From assembly GCA_000761475.1 (NCBI GenBank), contig JQNW01000001.1, forward strand, positions 620,001 to 684,000: DNA of 64,000 nt. Direction: 5' to 3'. Shown piece by piece: positions 32,132-40,392 of the stretch. The translations under genes and the position numbers were made by a program. Origin of the DNA: Chromohalobacter israelensis (GTDB lineage Bacteria > Pseudomonadota > Gammaproteobacteria > Pseudomonadales > Halomonadaceae). How positions within the stretch are numbered: the stretch's first letter is position 1; each line of letters begins with the position of its first letter. The notes under the pieces were generated by a model. The model had not been told where the DNA came from. It saw nothing but the letters and a program-made list of their open reading frames with translations, and searched no databases.

Positions 32132-32530
32132 ATGTTCAGCTTGACCGTCAGAGATCACTTCATGATCGCGCACAGTTTCAACGGCGATATCTTCGGCCCG
32201 GCACAGCGCCTCCATGGCGCCACCTATGTGGTGGATGTCGCCTTCAAGCGTCCGGAGCTCGACCGTGACGACTTGATCGTCGACATCGGCCTGGCCAGCC
32301 AGACGCTGTCGCGTGTCCTCGGCGAACTCAACTTCAACAACCTCGACGAGATCCCCGAATTTCAAGGCCGCAACACGACCACCGAATTCATGGCCAAGGT
32401 GATCTTCGAGCGTCTCGCCCATGCGATTCGCGACGGCGAACTGGGCGAGACGGGCCATGGTCTGACGGGGCTTGGCGTCACGCTGCATGAATCGCACATC
32501 GCCTGGGCCAGTTACGAGGGCGCCCTATGA
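32132..32530 (+). CDS. 6-pyruvoyl-tetrahydropterin synthase/QueD-family protein with altered active site
   Basis: A 132-residue T-fold protein. HFMIAH (His14) and RLHGATY (His28) match two zinc ligands of PTPS/QueD, but the third, normally in LHGH, is Ala30. Aligned by eye with E. coli QueD, the catalytic Cys position is Ala24 and the LDHH His pair is Phe68-Asn69. The pterin-anchoring Glu in TLHES (Glu120) is kept. It therefore probably still binds a pterin-like ring but cannot use the classical mechanism. AAGGAGA precedes the start. The stop overlaps the glycosyltransferase start by four bases. Regular QueD function in queuosine synthesis is unlikely. Confidence 0.8.
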   Translation: MFSLTVRDHFMIAHSFNGDIFGPAQRLHGATYVVDVAFKRPELDRDDLIVDIGLASQTLSRVLGELNFNNLDEIPEFQGRNTTTEFMAKVIFERLAHAIRDGELGETGHGLTGLGVTLHESHIAWASYEGAL

Positions 32531-33576
32531 GCGAAGTGCTGACACTGATCGTGGCCGGCGATCCCGATCAGTTGACCGGAGGCTACGTCTACGATGCCCG
32601 CATCGTCGAGGCGCTGCGCCAGCGTGATTGGCAGGTGCGGGTCATCGGCCTCGAGGGTCGCTTCCCCGAGCCCGACGGCACCGCACGCCAGGCCCTGGAC
32701 GACGCGCTGGCGGCCCTGCCCGAGGGCGCCCGAGTCGTCATCGACGGCCTGGCAATGGGCGGCTTGCCGGAGGTCGTCGACTCGCACGCCGGCCGCCTGG
32801 CGATCACCGCCCTGGTGCATCACCCGCTCGCCGACGAGACGGGGCTTGGCGACGCCAAACGCGAGCGCTTCACGATCAGCGAAACCCGGGCGCTGTCGGC
32901 CGTGCGCGATGTCATCGTCACCAGTGCGTTCACCGCTCGCCGCCTCGCCGATTTCGGCGTCACCGCCGAACGCCTGCATGTGGTCGAACCCGGCGTGGAA
33001 CGCGCCCCGGCAGCGCGCGGCAACGGCGATGTGCCCCGCCTGTTGTGCGTGGCCACGGTCACTCCCCGCAAGGGGCATGATGTGCTCGTCGAGGCCCTGG
33101 CCACCCTCACCGACCTGCCCTGGACATGCGACTGCATCGGCGGCCTGGACCGGGCGCCGGCGCATGTCGAGCATGTCCGGGCGCGCATCGCCGAGCATGG
33201 CCTGGAGACACGCTTCCATCTTCTCGGCGAACGTCCCGCCGAGGCACTCGGCGCGGCCTACCAGGGCAGCGACATCTTCGTGCTGCCCTCGCATTACGAA
33301 GGGTACGGCATGGTCGTCAGCGAGGCGCTGGCGCATGCACTGCCCGTGATCACCACCACCGGCGGGGCATTGGCGCATACCCTCCCCGACGATGCCGGCA
33401 TCAAGGTACCGCCCGGCGACAGCGAGGCCCTGGCTCGCGCCCTGCGCGACATGCTCGCCGACCCGGCACAACGCCGATACTGGCGGGAAGGTGCCGAGCG
33501 CCAGCGCGCCGCGCTGCGCGACTGGTCGCAGGTGGGTGATGCCTTTGCCGCCGCCCTCGAACGAGGCACGACATGA
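32527..33576 (+). CDS. GT4-type glycosyltransferase
   Basis: A 349-residue GT-B fold glycosyltransferase. The N-terminal acceptor domain begins with a Gly-rich [13 protein letters not shown] stretch. The C-terminal donor domain has [20 protein letters not shown] near residue 180 and the EX7E-type motif [15 protein letters not shown] near 260, which binds a nucleotide sugar. No membrane segment. Both ends overlap neighbouring genes by four bases, so it is tightly coupled to the pterin synthase-like and methyltransferase genes. A small-molecule acceptor, such as the product of the cluster, is more likely than a polymer, but this is inference. Confidence 0.85.
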   Translation: MSEVLTLIVAGDPDQLTGGYVYDARIVEALRQRDWQVRVIGLEGRFPEPDGTARQALDDALAALPEGARVVIDGLAMGGLPEVVDSHAGRLAITALVHHPLADETGLGDAKRERFTISETRALSAVRDVIVTSAFTARRLADFGVTAERLHVVEPGVERAPAARGNGDVPRLLCVATVTPRKGHDVLVEALATLTDLPWTCDCIGGLDRAPAHVEHVRARIAEHGLETRFHLLGERPAEALGAAYQGSDIFVLPSHYEGYGMVVSEALAHALPVITTTGGALAHTLPDDAGIKVPPGDSEALARALRDMLADPAQRRYWREGAERQRAALRDWSQVGDAFAAALERGTT

Positions 33577-34439
33577 ACACGGCCGCCATCTTCAGCGAAA
33601 GCTGGCTCACGCGTCGCGAGCACGCCGACCACAGCGCGCGTGCCGCTCTGCCGACGCAAGCCGCCGGCGCCTGGCTCGCCGCACGCTGTCAGGCACGCGA
33701 GGCACGACTCGTCGACCTGGGCAGCGGCAGCGGGGCCAACGTGCGCTATCTCGCACCGCGTCTTCCCGGGCCCCAGACATGGCGGCTCGTCGATCATGAC
33801 GCCGGCCTGCTGGGGCATGCCGTGGGACGCTGCCAGCCGCTTCGCGACATGGACGGCACGCCGATTCGCCTGACCACCCAGCAACACGATCTGAACGCCT
33901 TGGCGGCAGATTGGCTGACAGGCGTCGATCTGGTCACCGCCTCGGCGCTGTGCGATCTGGTCAGCGACACCTGGGTCGCGTCCCTGGCGGCGGCTTGCGC
34001 GCGACACCGCTGTGCCGCCCTGATCGCCCTGAGCGTGGATGGCGATATCCGTTTTTGCGTCGACGACACCGATGTCACCGATCGCGACGATGCCTGGTTG
34101 TTCACCACCCTGGCCGCGCATCAGCGCCGCGACAAGGGCTTCGGCCCTGCCCTGGGCACGGCCGCTCCCCAGGCGCTCGCCACCGCCTTCGCCGACCGGG
34201 GCTTCCGGCTCGTCGACGCCCCGAGTCCTTGGCGACTGGGTCCCGCCCAACGTCCTCTGGCCCTGAGCCTGCTCGACGGCTGGGCCGGCGCCGCCCGCGA
34301 ACAGGCGCCGGAAGAACGTGCACGTATCGATCGCTGGTGGCGGCGTCGCCGCGAAGCGCTGGATCAGGGTCGGGTCGATCTCTACGTCGGTCATCGCGAC
34401 GTGTTCGCCGCACCGGAGCCGGACCATGGCCCGCGCTAA
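33573..34439 (+). CDS. class I SAM-dependent methyltransferase
   Basis: A 288-residue Rossmann-fold methyltransferase. Motif I VDLGSGSGANVRYLAPRL begins near residue 46, with WRLVDHD as the acidic strand-2 end, DLVTASALCDLVS as the motif IV region, and a C-terminal DLYVGHRDVFA strand. A basic, Trp-rich segment near residues 245-265 may shape the substrate pocket. It overlaps the glycosyltransferase by four bases and the membrane protein by 14. Substrate unknown; O- or N-methylation of the cluster product is the simplest reading. Confidence 0.78.
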   Translation: MNTAAIFSESWLTRREHADHSARAALPTQAAGAWLAARCQAREARLVDLGSGSGANVRYLAPRLPGPQTWRLVDHDAGLLGHAVGRCQPLRDMDGTPIRLTTQQHDLNALAADWLTGVDLVTASALCDLVSDTWVASLAAACARHRCAALIALSVDGDIRFCVDDTDVTDRDDAWLFTTLAAHQRRDKGFGPALGTAAPQALATAFADRGFRLVDAPSPWRLGPAQRPLALSLLDGWAGAAREQAPEERARIDRWWRRRREALDQGRVDLYVGHRDVFAAPEPDHGPR

Positions 34440-35391
34440 CGCCATGCTGCTGCGCCTGGGTGTCAGCGGCGCCTTGATCGGCCTGCTCGCCTGGCGACTG
34501 GACGCCCAGGCGCTACGCGACGCCTTCGCCGCTCCCGCCCCGGGCTGGCTGTGGCTGGCGCTGCTGATCAGCGTTCCCCAGGTCATGCTGTCCGCCTGGC
34601 GCTGGCGCCTGACGGCCAGACGCATGGGGCTGACGCTCTCGCTGCGTCGCGCGGTCGCCGAATACTATGCGGCCACCTTCCTCAATCAGGTCCTGCCCGG
34701 CGGCGTCGTGGGCGATGCCACGCGTGCCTGGCGACATGCCCAGTCGAGCCTCGACCGCGCACGTGCCTGGCGTGCCGTCGTCATCGAACGCCTGTCCGGA
34801 CAAGTCATGCTGCTGCTCATCGCACTGGTGGGCCTGACCGCCGCGCCGGCGCTGCGCGACAGCCTGGCCGCGCTCTTCTTCCGACTGGGCAATGCCTCGT
34901 GGACCGGGCTCGTGGCAGGGATCGCCGGGCTCGCCGCGCTGGCTCTCTGGGCCTGCCGACGCCCGCCCGCCTGGCTGCGTCATACGCTGCACGATCTCGA
35001 GGTCGCCCTGGTGGCATCGAGCGTGTGGTTGTGGCAGTCCCTGGGGTCGCTCGGCGTGGTGGCCAGCTATATCGCGATCTACGCCATCGCCGCCCGGGCC
35101 ATCGGCGCGGATATCGCCCTGAGCACCCTGCTGCCCTTGATCCCGCCGGTTCTCATGGTCATGGCGATTCCGCTTTCCGTCGCCGGATGGGGGCTCCGCG
35201 AGGGGGCCGCGGCGCTGGTATGGATGGGTGCGGGCCTGGACCCCGCGCAAGGCGTGGCGATCTCGCTGGTATATGGCGTGATCGTGCTGGTCTCGAGCCT
35301 GCCGGGGGCATGGCTGCTGTGCCGTCGGCGTCCGCCACGCCAGGGCCGCGACACCCCGCCGCCGGGCGCCCCGCTGACGAGCGAACGCTGA
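34426..35391 (+). CDS. AglD/MprF-type membrane protein (lysylphosphatidylglycerol synthase TM family)
   Basis: A 321-residue integral membrane protein with about eight hydrophobic segments. It carries the family pattern NQVLPGGVVGDATRAWRHA near residue 85 and a GWGLREGAAALVW segment near 250. This UPF0104/AglD-like family is tied to lipid-linked glycan or aminoacyl-lipid transfer across membranes. Here it lacks the soluble synthase domain of MprF, so a transport or flippase-like role for a glycosylated product is more likely than lipid lysylation. ATG 34426 overlaps the methyltransferase stop by 14 bases. Last gene of the rightward operon; it converges with the reductase gene after 25 bases. 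Confidence 0.78.
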   Translation: MARANAMLLRLGVSGALIGLLAWRLDAQALRDAFAAPAPGWLWLALLISVPQVMLSAWRWRLTARRMGLTLSLRRAVAEYYAATFLNQVLPGGVVGDATRAWRHAQSSLDRARAWRAVVIERLSGQVMLLLIALVGLTAAPALRDSLAALFFRLGNASWTGLVAGIAGLAALALWACRRPPAWLRHTLHDLEVALVASSVWLWQSLGSLGVVASYIAIYAIAARAIGADIALSTLLPLIPPVLMVMAIPLSVAGWGLREGAAALVWMGAGLDPAQGVAISLVYGVIVLVSSLPGAWLLCRRRPPRQGRDTPPPGAPLTSER

Positions 35392-35416
35392 GGAGACCGC
35401 CATGCACGATGACGTA

Positions 35417-36268
35417 TCACGCCGCGTCGACGGCACGCAGCGCCAGATCGAACAAGGTATCGTCTCCCATCGCGAACGTGCGGCACGGTGGTCGCAGGGC
35501 GGTGTCGAGCGTCTCGATCTCGGCGAGACTCACCGCCGGACGCCCCGAGCCGATCAACAGCGGCGCCACCACGACATGCAGGCGATCGAGCTCGCCGTCG
35601 GCCAAGAAGCGCGACACGGTCTGCCCGCCGCCTTCGACCAGCACGCGCCGCAAGCCGCGTGCTGCCAGGGTCCTGCACAAGGCAGCCGGCGTCAGGTCGG
35701 CGGCATCTTCGACCACACAGGTATCGACATGCGCCCCCAGCGCTCCCCGAGGCAACGGATGCCGCGTGATGTGCAAGGTCGGCGCCTCGTCGTTCTGGAA
35801 CACGCCCTGGGTGGCGGGCACGCGCCCGTTGGGATCGAGAATCACGCGAACCGGGTTATGCCCCGACACGTGCCGCACGCTGAGCCGTGGATCGTCGGCG
35901 CATGCCGTCCCCGCGCCGATCAGGACGGCATCGACCAGCGCGCGCAGCCGGTGCAGATGCACGCGACTCGCCTCGCCGGTGACGTAATGCGACGCACCGC
36001 TGACCGTGGCGATGCGCCCATCGAGGCTCTGCCCGAGCTGGCCGATGACGAAACGCCCCGGCGTGGCACAGCAGGGCAGCAAGGTATCGAGCAGCGCCGC
36101 GGCGTCCGCCGTCACCTCGCCCTCGGCCTGCCAGTCACCGCCGCGTTGAACCCGCAAGGTACACGCTGGCGAGCGCAGCGTCAGCGTGGCCTGGGCATGC
36201 CAGTCCTGTTCGCGAATCTGGCCGATCCATTGCCAGGCCAACGCTGCATCGAGTATCGAAGCGCTCAT
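35417..36268 (-). CDS. stand-alone RibD C-terminal-type reductase
   Basis: A 283-residue protein. From about residue 85 it is a RibD_C/DHFR-like reductase: RFVIGQLGQSLDGRIA (substrate and NADPH strand), VDAVLIGAGTACADDPRLSVR, PVRVILDPNGRVP, VLVEGGGQTVSRFLA, and VVAPLLIGSGRPA. The first about 80 residues are Trp/Gln-rich and unlike the RibD deaminase: there is no HAE or PCxxC zinc motif. It should reduce a ribosylaminopyrimidine or related compound without deamination. GGGAGA precedes ATG 36268; the frame is open to 36304. It is encoded between, and oppositely to, the membrane protein and GTP cyclohydrolase genes. Confidence 0.82.
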   Translation of the reverse strand: MSASILDAALAWQWIGQIREQDWHAQATLTLRSPACTLRVQRGGDWQAEGEVTADAAALLDTLLPCCATPGRFVIGQLGQSLDGRIATVSGASHYVTGEASRVHLHRLRALVDAVLIGAGTACADDPRLSVRHVSGHNPVRVILDPNGRVPATQGVFQNDEAPTLHITRHPLPRGALGAHVDTCVVEDAADLTPAALCRTLAARGLRRVLVEGGGQTVSRFLADGELDRLHVVVAPLLIGSGRPAVSLAEIETLDTALRPPCRTFAMGDDTLFDLALRAVDAA

Positions 36269-36399
36269 ACGGTCTCCCATGCCGTGTGCCGGCGAAAACG
36301 CCATCCCGCCTGCCGTCTGGCCACGTCGCGAGACGAGGCGCCGCAGGCGGACCAGACGTCATCGAAGCATTACGACGCGAAAAAACCAAGGAGAGGCTC

Positions 36400-37536
36400 A
36401 TGAGACAGGTAGAACGTGCGATCTTCGACGTGCGCCGCGGCTTGCCGATCGTGCTGCGCACCCCGCAAGACGACGTCGTGATTCAGCCACTGGAAGGCAT
36501 CGACGACGAGACCCTGACGTCACTCGCCGCCCTGACCGGCCATGCGCCGGGCCTGGTGATCACCGAGCATCGACTCGCCTGCCTGGGCGCGCCGATGCAT
36601 GAAGTCTCTCACGCCGTACACCTGCCGCTCAGCGCGGACCAGCGTGCCGGCGATGTCGTGGCCTGGGCCATGGCAGCCGAGGCCGAAACGCCCGAGGCAT
36701 CGCAGCCCGCCACACCGGCGGAGACGGCGGCACTGGGCCTGATGCGACGCGGACTGCTGGTGCCCGCCGCCTTGAGCGCCACGGTGGCCCCATCACGCCG
36801 CGAGGCGGTGAACGCCCTCATCGCCGACGGCACCTTGCTGGTCGTGTCCCTCGATGACGTGCAGCGTTACGACGAAGGCGACATGACCTCCCTCAAGCGC
36901 ATCAGCGAGGCGGAGATCCCGCTGGCCGAGGCCGATCGCACGCGATTCGTGCTGTTCCGCGAAAGCGACGGCCTGCGCGAGCACCTGGCGGTACTGGTGG
37001 GCGATCCTGCCCAATGGGCCGACGCCGTTCCGACGCGCCTGCACTCGGCGTGTCTCACCGGCGACCTGTTCGGCAGCCTGCGCTGCGACTGCGGCGAGCA
37101 ATTGCGCGGCAGCGTGGCCGCCATCGCCGAACGCGGTGGCGGCATTCTGCTGTACCTCGCCCAGGAAGGGCGCGGTATCGGTCTGGCCAACAAGCTGCGG
37201 GCCTACCACCTGCAGGACGACGGCCTGGATACCGTCGACGCCGACCAGGTGCTGGGCTTCGGCGACGACGAACGCCGCTATCATGTCGCGCTGCAGATGC
37301 TCGAGGCCCTTGCCGTCACGCGCATCGAGCTGCTGACCAACAATCCCGGCAAGATCGACGCCATGAGCCGAGGCGGTGTCGAGGTGGTCGGCCGCCAGGC
37401 CTGCTATGGCAAGCTCAACGAACACAACCGGCGCTACCTGAGCGCCAAGGCCGAACGCGCCGGGCACTGGCTGAACGACGTGCTGGAACGTGACGGTACG
37501 CACGCCACGCGACGCGATATCAGCTCGCTCAAGTGA
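36400..37536 (+). CDS. GTP cyclohydrolase II with extra N-terminal domain
   Basis: A 378-residue protein. From about residue 195 it is a complete RibA-type GTP cyclohydrolase II: zinc Cys set in HSACLTGDLFGSLRCDCG, catalytic YLAQEGRGIGLANKLRAY near residue 255, LGFGDDERRYHVA, LLTNNPGKIDA and the tail KAERAGHWL. It opens GTP to the diaminopyrimidine with loss of formate and pyrophosphate. The first about 190 residues (DVRRGLPIVL, GLVITEHRLACLGAP) have the general outline of a RibB-like domain but no acidic DDEDRENEGD active-site block, so this half is probably non-catalytic or repurposed. AAGGAG precedes ATG 36400. Its place among non-riboflavin genes suggests a secondary pathway rather than housekeeping riboflavin synthesis. 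Confidence 0.85.
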   Translation: MRQVERAIFDVRRGLPIVLRTPQDDVVIQPLEGIDDETLTSLAALTGHAPGLVITEHRLACLGAPMHEVSHAVHLPLSADQRAGDVVAWAMAAEAETPEASQPATPAETAALGLMRRGLLVPAALSATVAPSRREAVNALIADGTLLVVSLDDVQRYDEGDMTSLKRISEAEIPLAEADRTRFVLFRESDGLREHLAVLVGDPAQWADAVPTRLHSACLTGDLFGSLRCDCGEQLRGSVAAIAERGGGILLYLAQEGRGIGLANKLRAYHLQDDGLDTVDADQVLGFGDDERRYHVALQMLEALAVTRIELLTNNPGKIDAMSRGGVEVVGRQACYGKLNEHNRRYLSAKAERAGHWLNDVLERDGTHATRRDISSLK

Positions 37537-37551
37537 CCCGGAGCGCGCCCC

Positions 37552-38385
37552 TCACTCGCGAGACCGCGCGCCGAGCTGGGTCAGGTCGAAACATGCCGCC
37601 GCTTCGACGACGGCGGCCAGACGCGCGGCGAAATGGGCCACCAGACGCTCCCCGAGCGCCGGGGTGGCCAGTCGCGCATCCCCCACCACGCCGTCGGGAT
37701 GCAGGTCCTGCGCCAGCCATGCGAAACCGGCATCGCCCTCGGGCAACAGCCCGTGGCCGGCCTGTTCCTGCCGCGCGCCCAGCGATACCGCCTCGCCGAG
37801 ATGGGCGTGGCGCACCTTGTGCGGCGCCAGATGCATCATCATGGCGGTTTCCAGTGCCCCGCCATGCAACCCGTGGCGCAACTCCTCGGCAGGCAGCGCG
37901 TCATCGGGCGGAGCGAAGCGAAAGTAATTCGCCTTGACCACCAGCAAGCCATGGCGCTCGCGCAACGTGAGCGCCGCGAGGTCGACCACCGCCTTGTTGC
38001 CGCCATGACTGTTGAACAGCACCAGGCGACGAATCCCGGCGCGCGCCACGCTGGCGCCGATCTCCACCAGATGCGCGATGGCGGTCTCCGGCGCCAGGCT
38101 CAGGGTGCCCGCGAAATCGCCATGCTCCATGCTCGCCCCCACCGCCACCGTCGGCAGCACCAGCAACTCGATGTCACGTGCCACGTGGGCGCGAGCCGCC
38201 GCCACCAGGCCGTCGGCGATATCCACATCGGTCGACAGCGGCAGGTGTGCACCGTGCTGCTCGACGGCCCCCAGCGGCAACAGCGCGACGCTTTCCGGCG
38301 CCACCCGTGCGGCCAGCTCGGGGCTGCTCAGTGACGCCCAGTCGGTGCCGCCGGGTGCGCTGTCTCCAGGCGTTGATGCCTCCAT
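37552..38385 (-). CDS. creatininase/ArfB-family amidohydrolase
   Basis: A 277-residue metal-dependent amidohydrolase. Metal ligands are in LGAVEQHGAHLPLSTD (about residues 38-53), NSHGGN near 125 and LHGGALETAMMM near 178, as in creatininase, the archaeal formylaminopyrimidine deformylase ArfB, and MftE. Beside a GTP cyclohydrolase and a RibD-type reductase, removal of a formyl or similar amide group from a pyrimidine intermediate is attractive but inferred. It is convergent with the GTP cyclohydrolase gene (15-base gap) and only 39 bases downstream of recD in the same direction, so it could also be read from the rec operon. Confidence 0.82.
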   Translation of the reverse strand: MEASTPGDSAPGGTDWASLSSPELAARVAPESVALLPLGAVEQHGAHLPLSTDVDIADGLVAAARAHVARDIELLVLPTVAVGASMEHGDFAGTLSLAPETAIAHLVEIGASVARAGIRRLVLFNSHGGNKAVVDLAALTLRERHGLLVVKANYFRFAPPDDALPAEELRHGLHGGALETAMMMHLAPHKVRHAHLGEAVSLGARQEQAGHGLLPEGDAGFAWLAQDLHPDGVVGDARLATPALGERLVAHFAARLAAVVEAAACFDLTQLGARSRE

Positions 38386-38424
38386 GTCCTTGTCCTCTCG
38401 GTCGGAACGGTCGAACCGTGGCCC

Positions 38425-40392
38425 TCAATCCCTCGGCCAGTCCAGGGCCGCCACCCACTCGGCGAACCCGCTGTCGCGCACCACGCGTCGCGTCAGAGCA
38501 CTCTCGACGACGCTCGCGCCGCCCCCGGCCAGCGTCAAGCGCTGCCTGGCCCGAGTGATGCCGGTATACACCAGCTCGCGGGTCAGGATCGGATTGGCGC
38601 GTTCGGGCAGCACGAACATCACGTGCGTGAACTCGGAGCCTTGCGACTTGTGCACCGTCATCGCGAATACCGTCTCGCAGGCGTCGAGCCGCGATGGCAG
38701 CACGGCCCGGACGCCACCGGCAGTCGCGAAGAACACACGCAGGCGCCGCCCCGCCTCGGCATCCGGCAGGGCGATGCCGATATCGCCATTGTAGAGCCCC
38801 AGCTGCGGGTCGTTGCGCGTCACCATCACCGGGCGCCCGGCATACCAGCCTTGCGGGTCCTCGATCCAGCCTTCACGCCACAGGCCCGCGGCGATACGGG
38901 CATTGAGCCCCTCGACACCCCAGGGCCCGCGCTTGAGTGCGCACAGCACCTGAAAGTCGTTCAACCGCGCCAGCACGTCGGCCGGGGACGCCCCGTCGCG
39001 CACGCGGCGATAAAAATCGCGATACCCCGCCAAGGCGGCACGCTCGACCTCGCGCTGGGCGTTCGAGGATGCCAGCCACTGGATGTCCGTGTACTGCGCT
39101 TGCCAGGCCTGGCGGAAGGCCGCGACATCGCCGTCGTTGGTGGCCGCCGCCAGGGCACCGATACCGCTGTGCGCGTCGAAGCGGAAACTCTTGCGCAGCA
39201 TGACGACGTGGTCTGCCAGCGGCGAACATGCCGGGTCGGGCGTCATGTCGGTATCCGCCAGTTGCGACAGCACTTCGCAGGCGGCCGGCGAATAGCCCTG
39301 GTCCAGCGCATTGGCGCAGAGATCGCCCAGCACCGAGCCGGCCTCCACCGAGGCGAGCTGGTCCTTGTCGCCGAGCAGGATCAGGCGCGCCTCGTCGGGC
39401 AGGGCCTCGAGCAGCGCCGCCATCAGTTCCAGGTCGACCATCGAGGCCTCGTCCACCACCAGCAGGTCGAGGCTCAGCGGATGCCCCGCGTGATGGCGAA
39501 ACTGTCGCGTATCGGGACGAGCGCCCAGCAGCCGATGCAGCGTCAGCGCCTCGCGCGGTAACGTCGCCGCCACGTCGGCCTCGACATCCAGACCGTTCAT
39601 GGCGCCGGCGATGGACTCGGACAAGCGCGCCGCCGCCTTGCCGGTGGGCGCCGCCAGCTGAATGCGCAGCGCACGCTCGCCTCGGGAGGCCGCCAGCGCC
39701 TGCGTCTGGAGCAATGCCAGCAAGCGCGTCACCGTCGTCGTCTTGCCGGTTCCGGGACCACCGGAGATGATCGTCAACCGGTTGCGCAACGCCAGCGTAC
39801 AGGCCACCTTCTGCCAGTCCGGCGCGTCCTCCGAGACACCATTGGTCGAGAACAGCCGCGCCAATGGTGCGGCCAGCGAGGCCTCCACCGGCAACGGGCG
39901 TCCCAGACGCGCGCCGAGGTGCGTGGCCACGGCCTGCTCGGCGCGCCAGTAGCGCCGCAGGTACAGGCGTTCGCCGACCAGCACCAGGGGCGTGGTGCCC
40001 GGCCCGGGCGACGCCACCAGCGGCGACTCGGCCAGCCGCGCGGCCCAGGCCGCGCTCTCCAGACCGCGCAGGAAGTCATCCGGCAACGGGACCGACTCGT
40101 GCGGAGCGTCCTCTTCCAGAGGCGGCAACGACAGCACGTCGCGAGGAGCAGCGAGTGCCCGCGGCAGGGTCAGGCAGACATGTCCGCGCCCCAGTTGGTG
40201 GCTGGCCAGGGCCGCCGCCAGCAATACCTCGACCGGCGCCCGGGCATCGTGTTCCGCCAGAAAGCGCGCGAAATGCGCATCCAGGGGACGCAGCCAGCCC
40301 AGCGCTTCCCACCAGGCCAGACTCTCGAAGAGCGACTCCCGGCTCATGCCCGGCGAGGCATCCAATGCCAGCGTGTATTGGTCTGGGCTCAT
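38425..40392 (-). CDS. recD: exodeoxyribonuclease V subunit alpha
   Basis: A 655-residue 5'-3' SF1 helicase, the fast motor of RecBCD in double-strand-break repair. Seen: Walker A SGGPGTGKTTTVTRLL near residue 210, LLVVDEASMVDLELM (Walker B), LLGDKDQLASVEAGSVLGD (motif III), a YRDFYRRVRDG segment, and C-terminal MTVHKSQGSEF (motif V/VI region) with TRARQRL. The length is close to E. coli RecD (608). The start overlaps the recB stop by four bases. The gene order recC-recB-recD lacks the ptrA gene found between recC and recB in E. coli. Confidence 0.93.
   Translation of the reverse strand: MSPDQYTLALDASPGMSRESLFESLAWWEALGWLRPLDAHFARFLAEHDARAPVEVLLAAALASHQLGRGHVCLTLPRALAAPRDVLSLPPLEEDAPHESVPLPDDFLRGLESAAWAARLAESPLVASPGPGTTPLVLVGERLYLRRYWRAEQAVATHLGARLGRPLPVEASLAAPLARLFSTNGVSEDAPDWQKVACTLALRNRLTIISGGPGTGKTTTVTRLLALLQTQALAASRGERALRIQLAAPTGKAAARLSESIAGAMNGLDVEADVAATLPREALTLHRLLGARPDTRQFRHHAGHPLSLDLLVVDEASMVDLELMAALLEALPDEARLILLGDKDQLASVEAGSVLGDLCANALDQGYSPAACEVLSQLADTDMTPDPACSPLADHVVMLRKSFRFDAHSGIGALAAATNDGDVAAFRQAWQAQYTDIQWLASSNAQREVERAALAGYRDFYRRVRDGASPADVLARLNDFQVLCALKRGPWGVEGLNARIAAGLWREGWIEDPQGWYAGRPVMVTRNDPQLGLYNGDIGIALPDAEAGRRLRVFFATAGGVRAVLPSRLDACETVFAMTVHKSQGSEFTHVMFVLPERANPILTRELVYTGITRARQRLTLAGGGASVVESALTRRVVRDSGFAEWVAALDWPRD

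Noticed and set aside
32132..32530. Assignment as the queuosine-pathway enzyme QueD
   Set aside because: Catalytic Cys and His positions and one zinc ligand are replaced, and no queC, queE or queF neighbours are present.
36400..37536. Assignment as the riboflavin-pathway ribBA fusion
   Set aside because: The N-terminal part lacks the acidic RibB active-site block, and neighbours are not riboflavin genes apart from the reductase.
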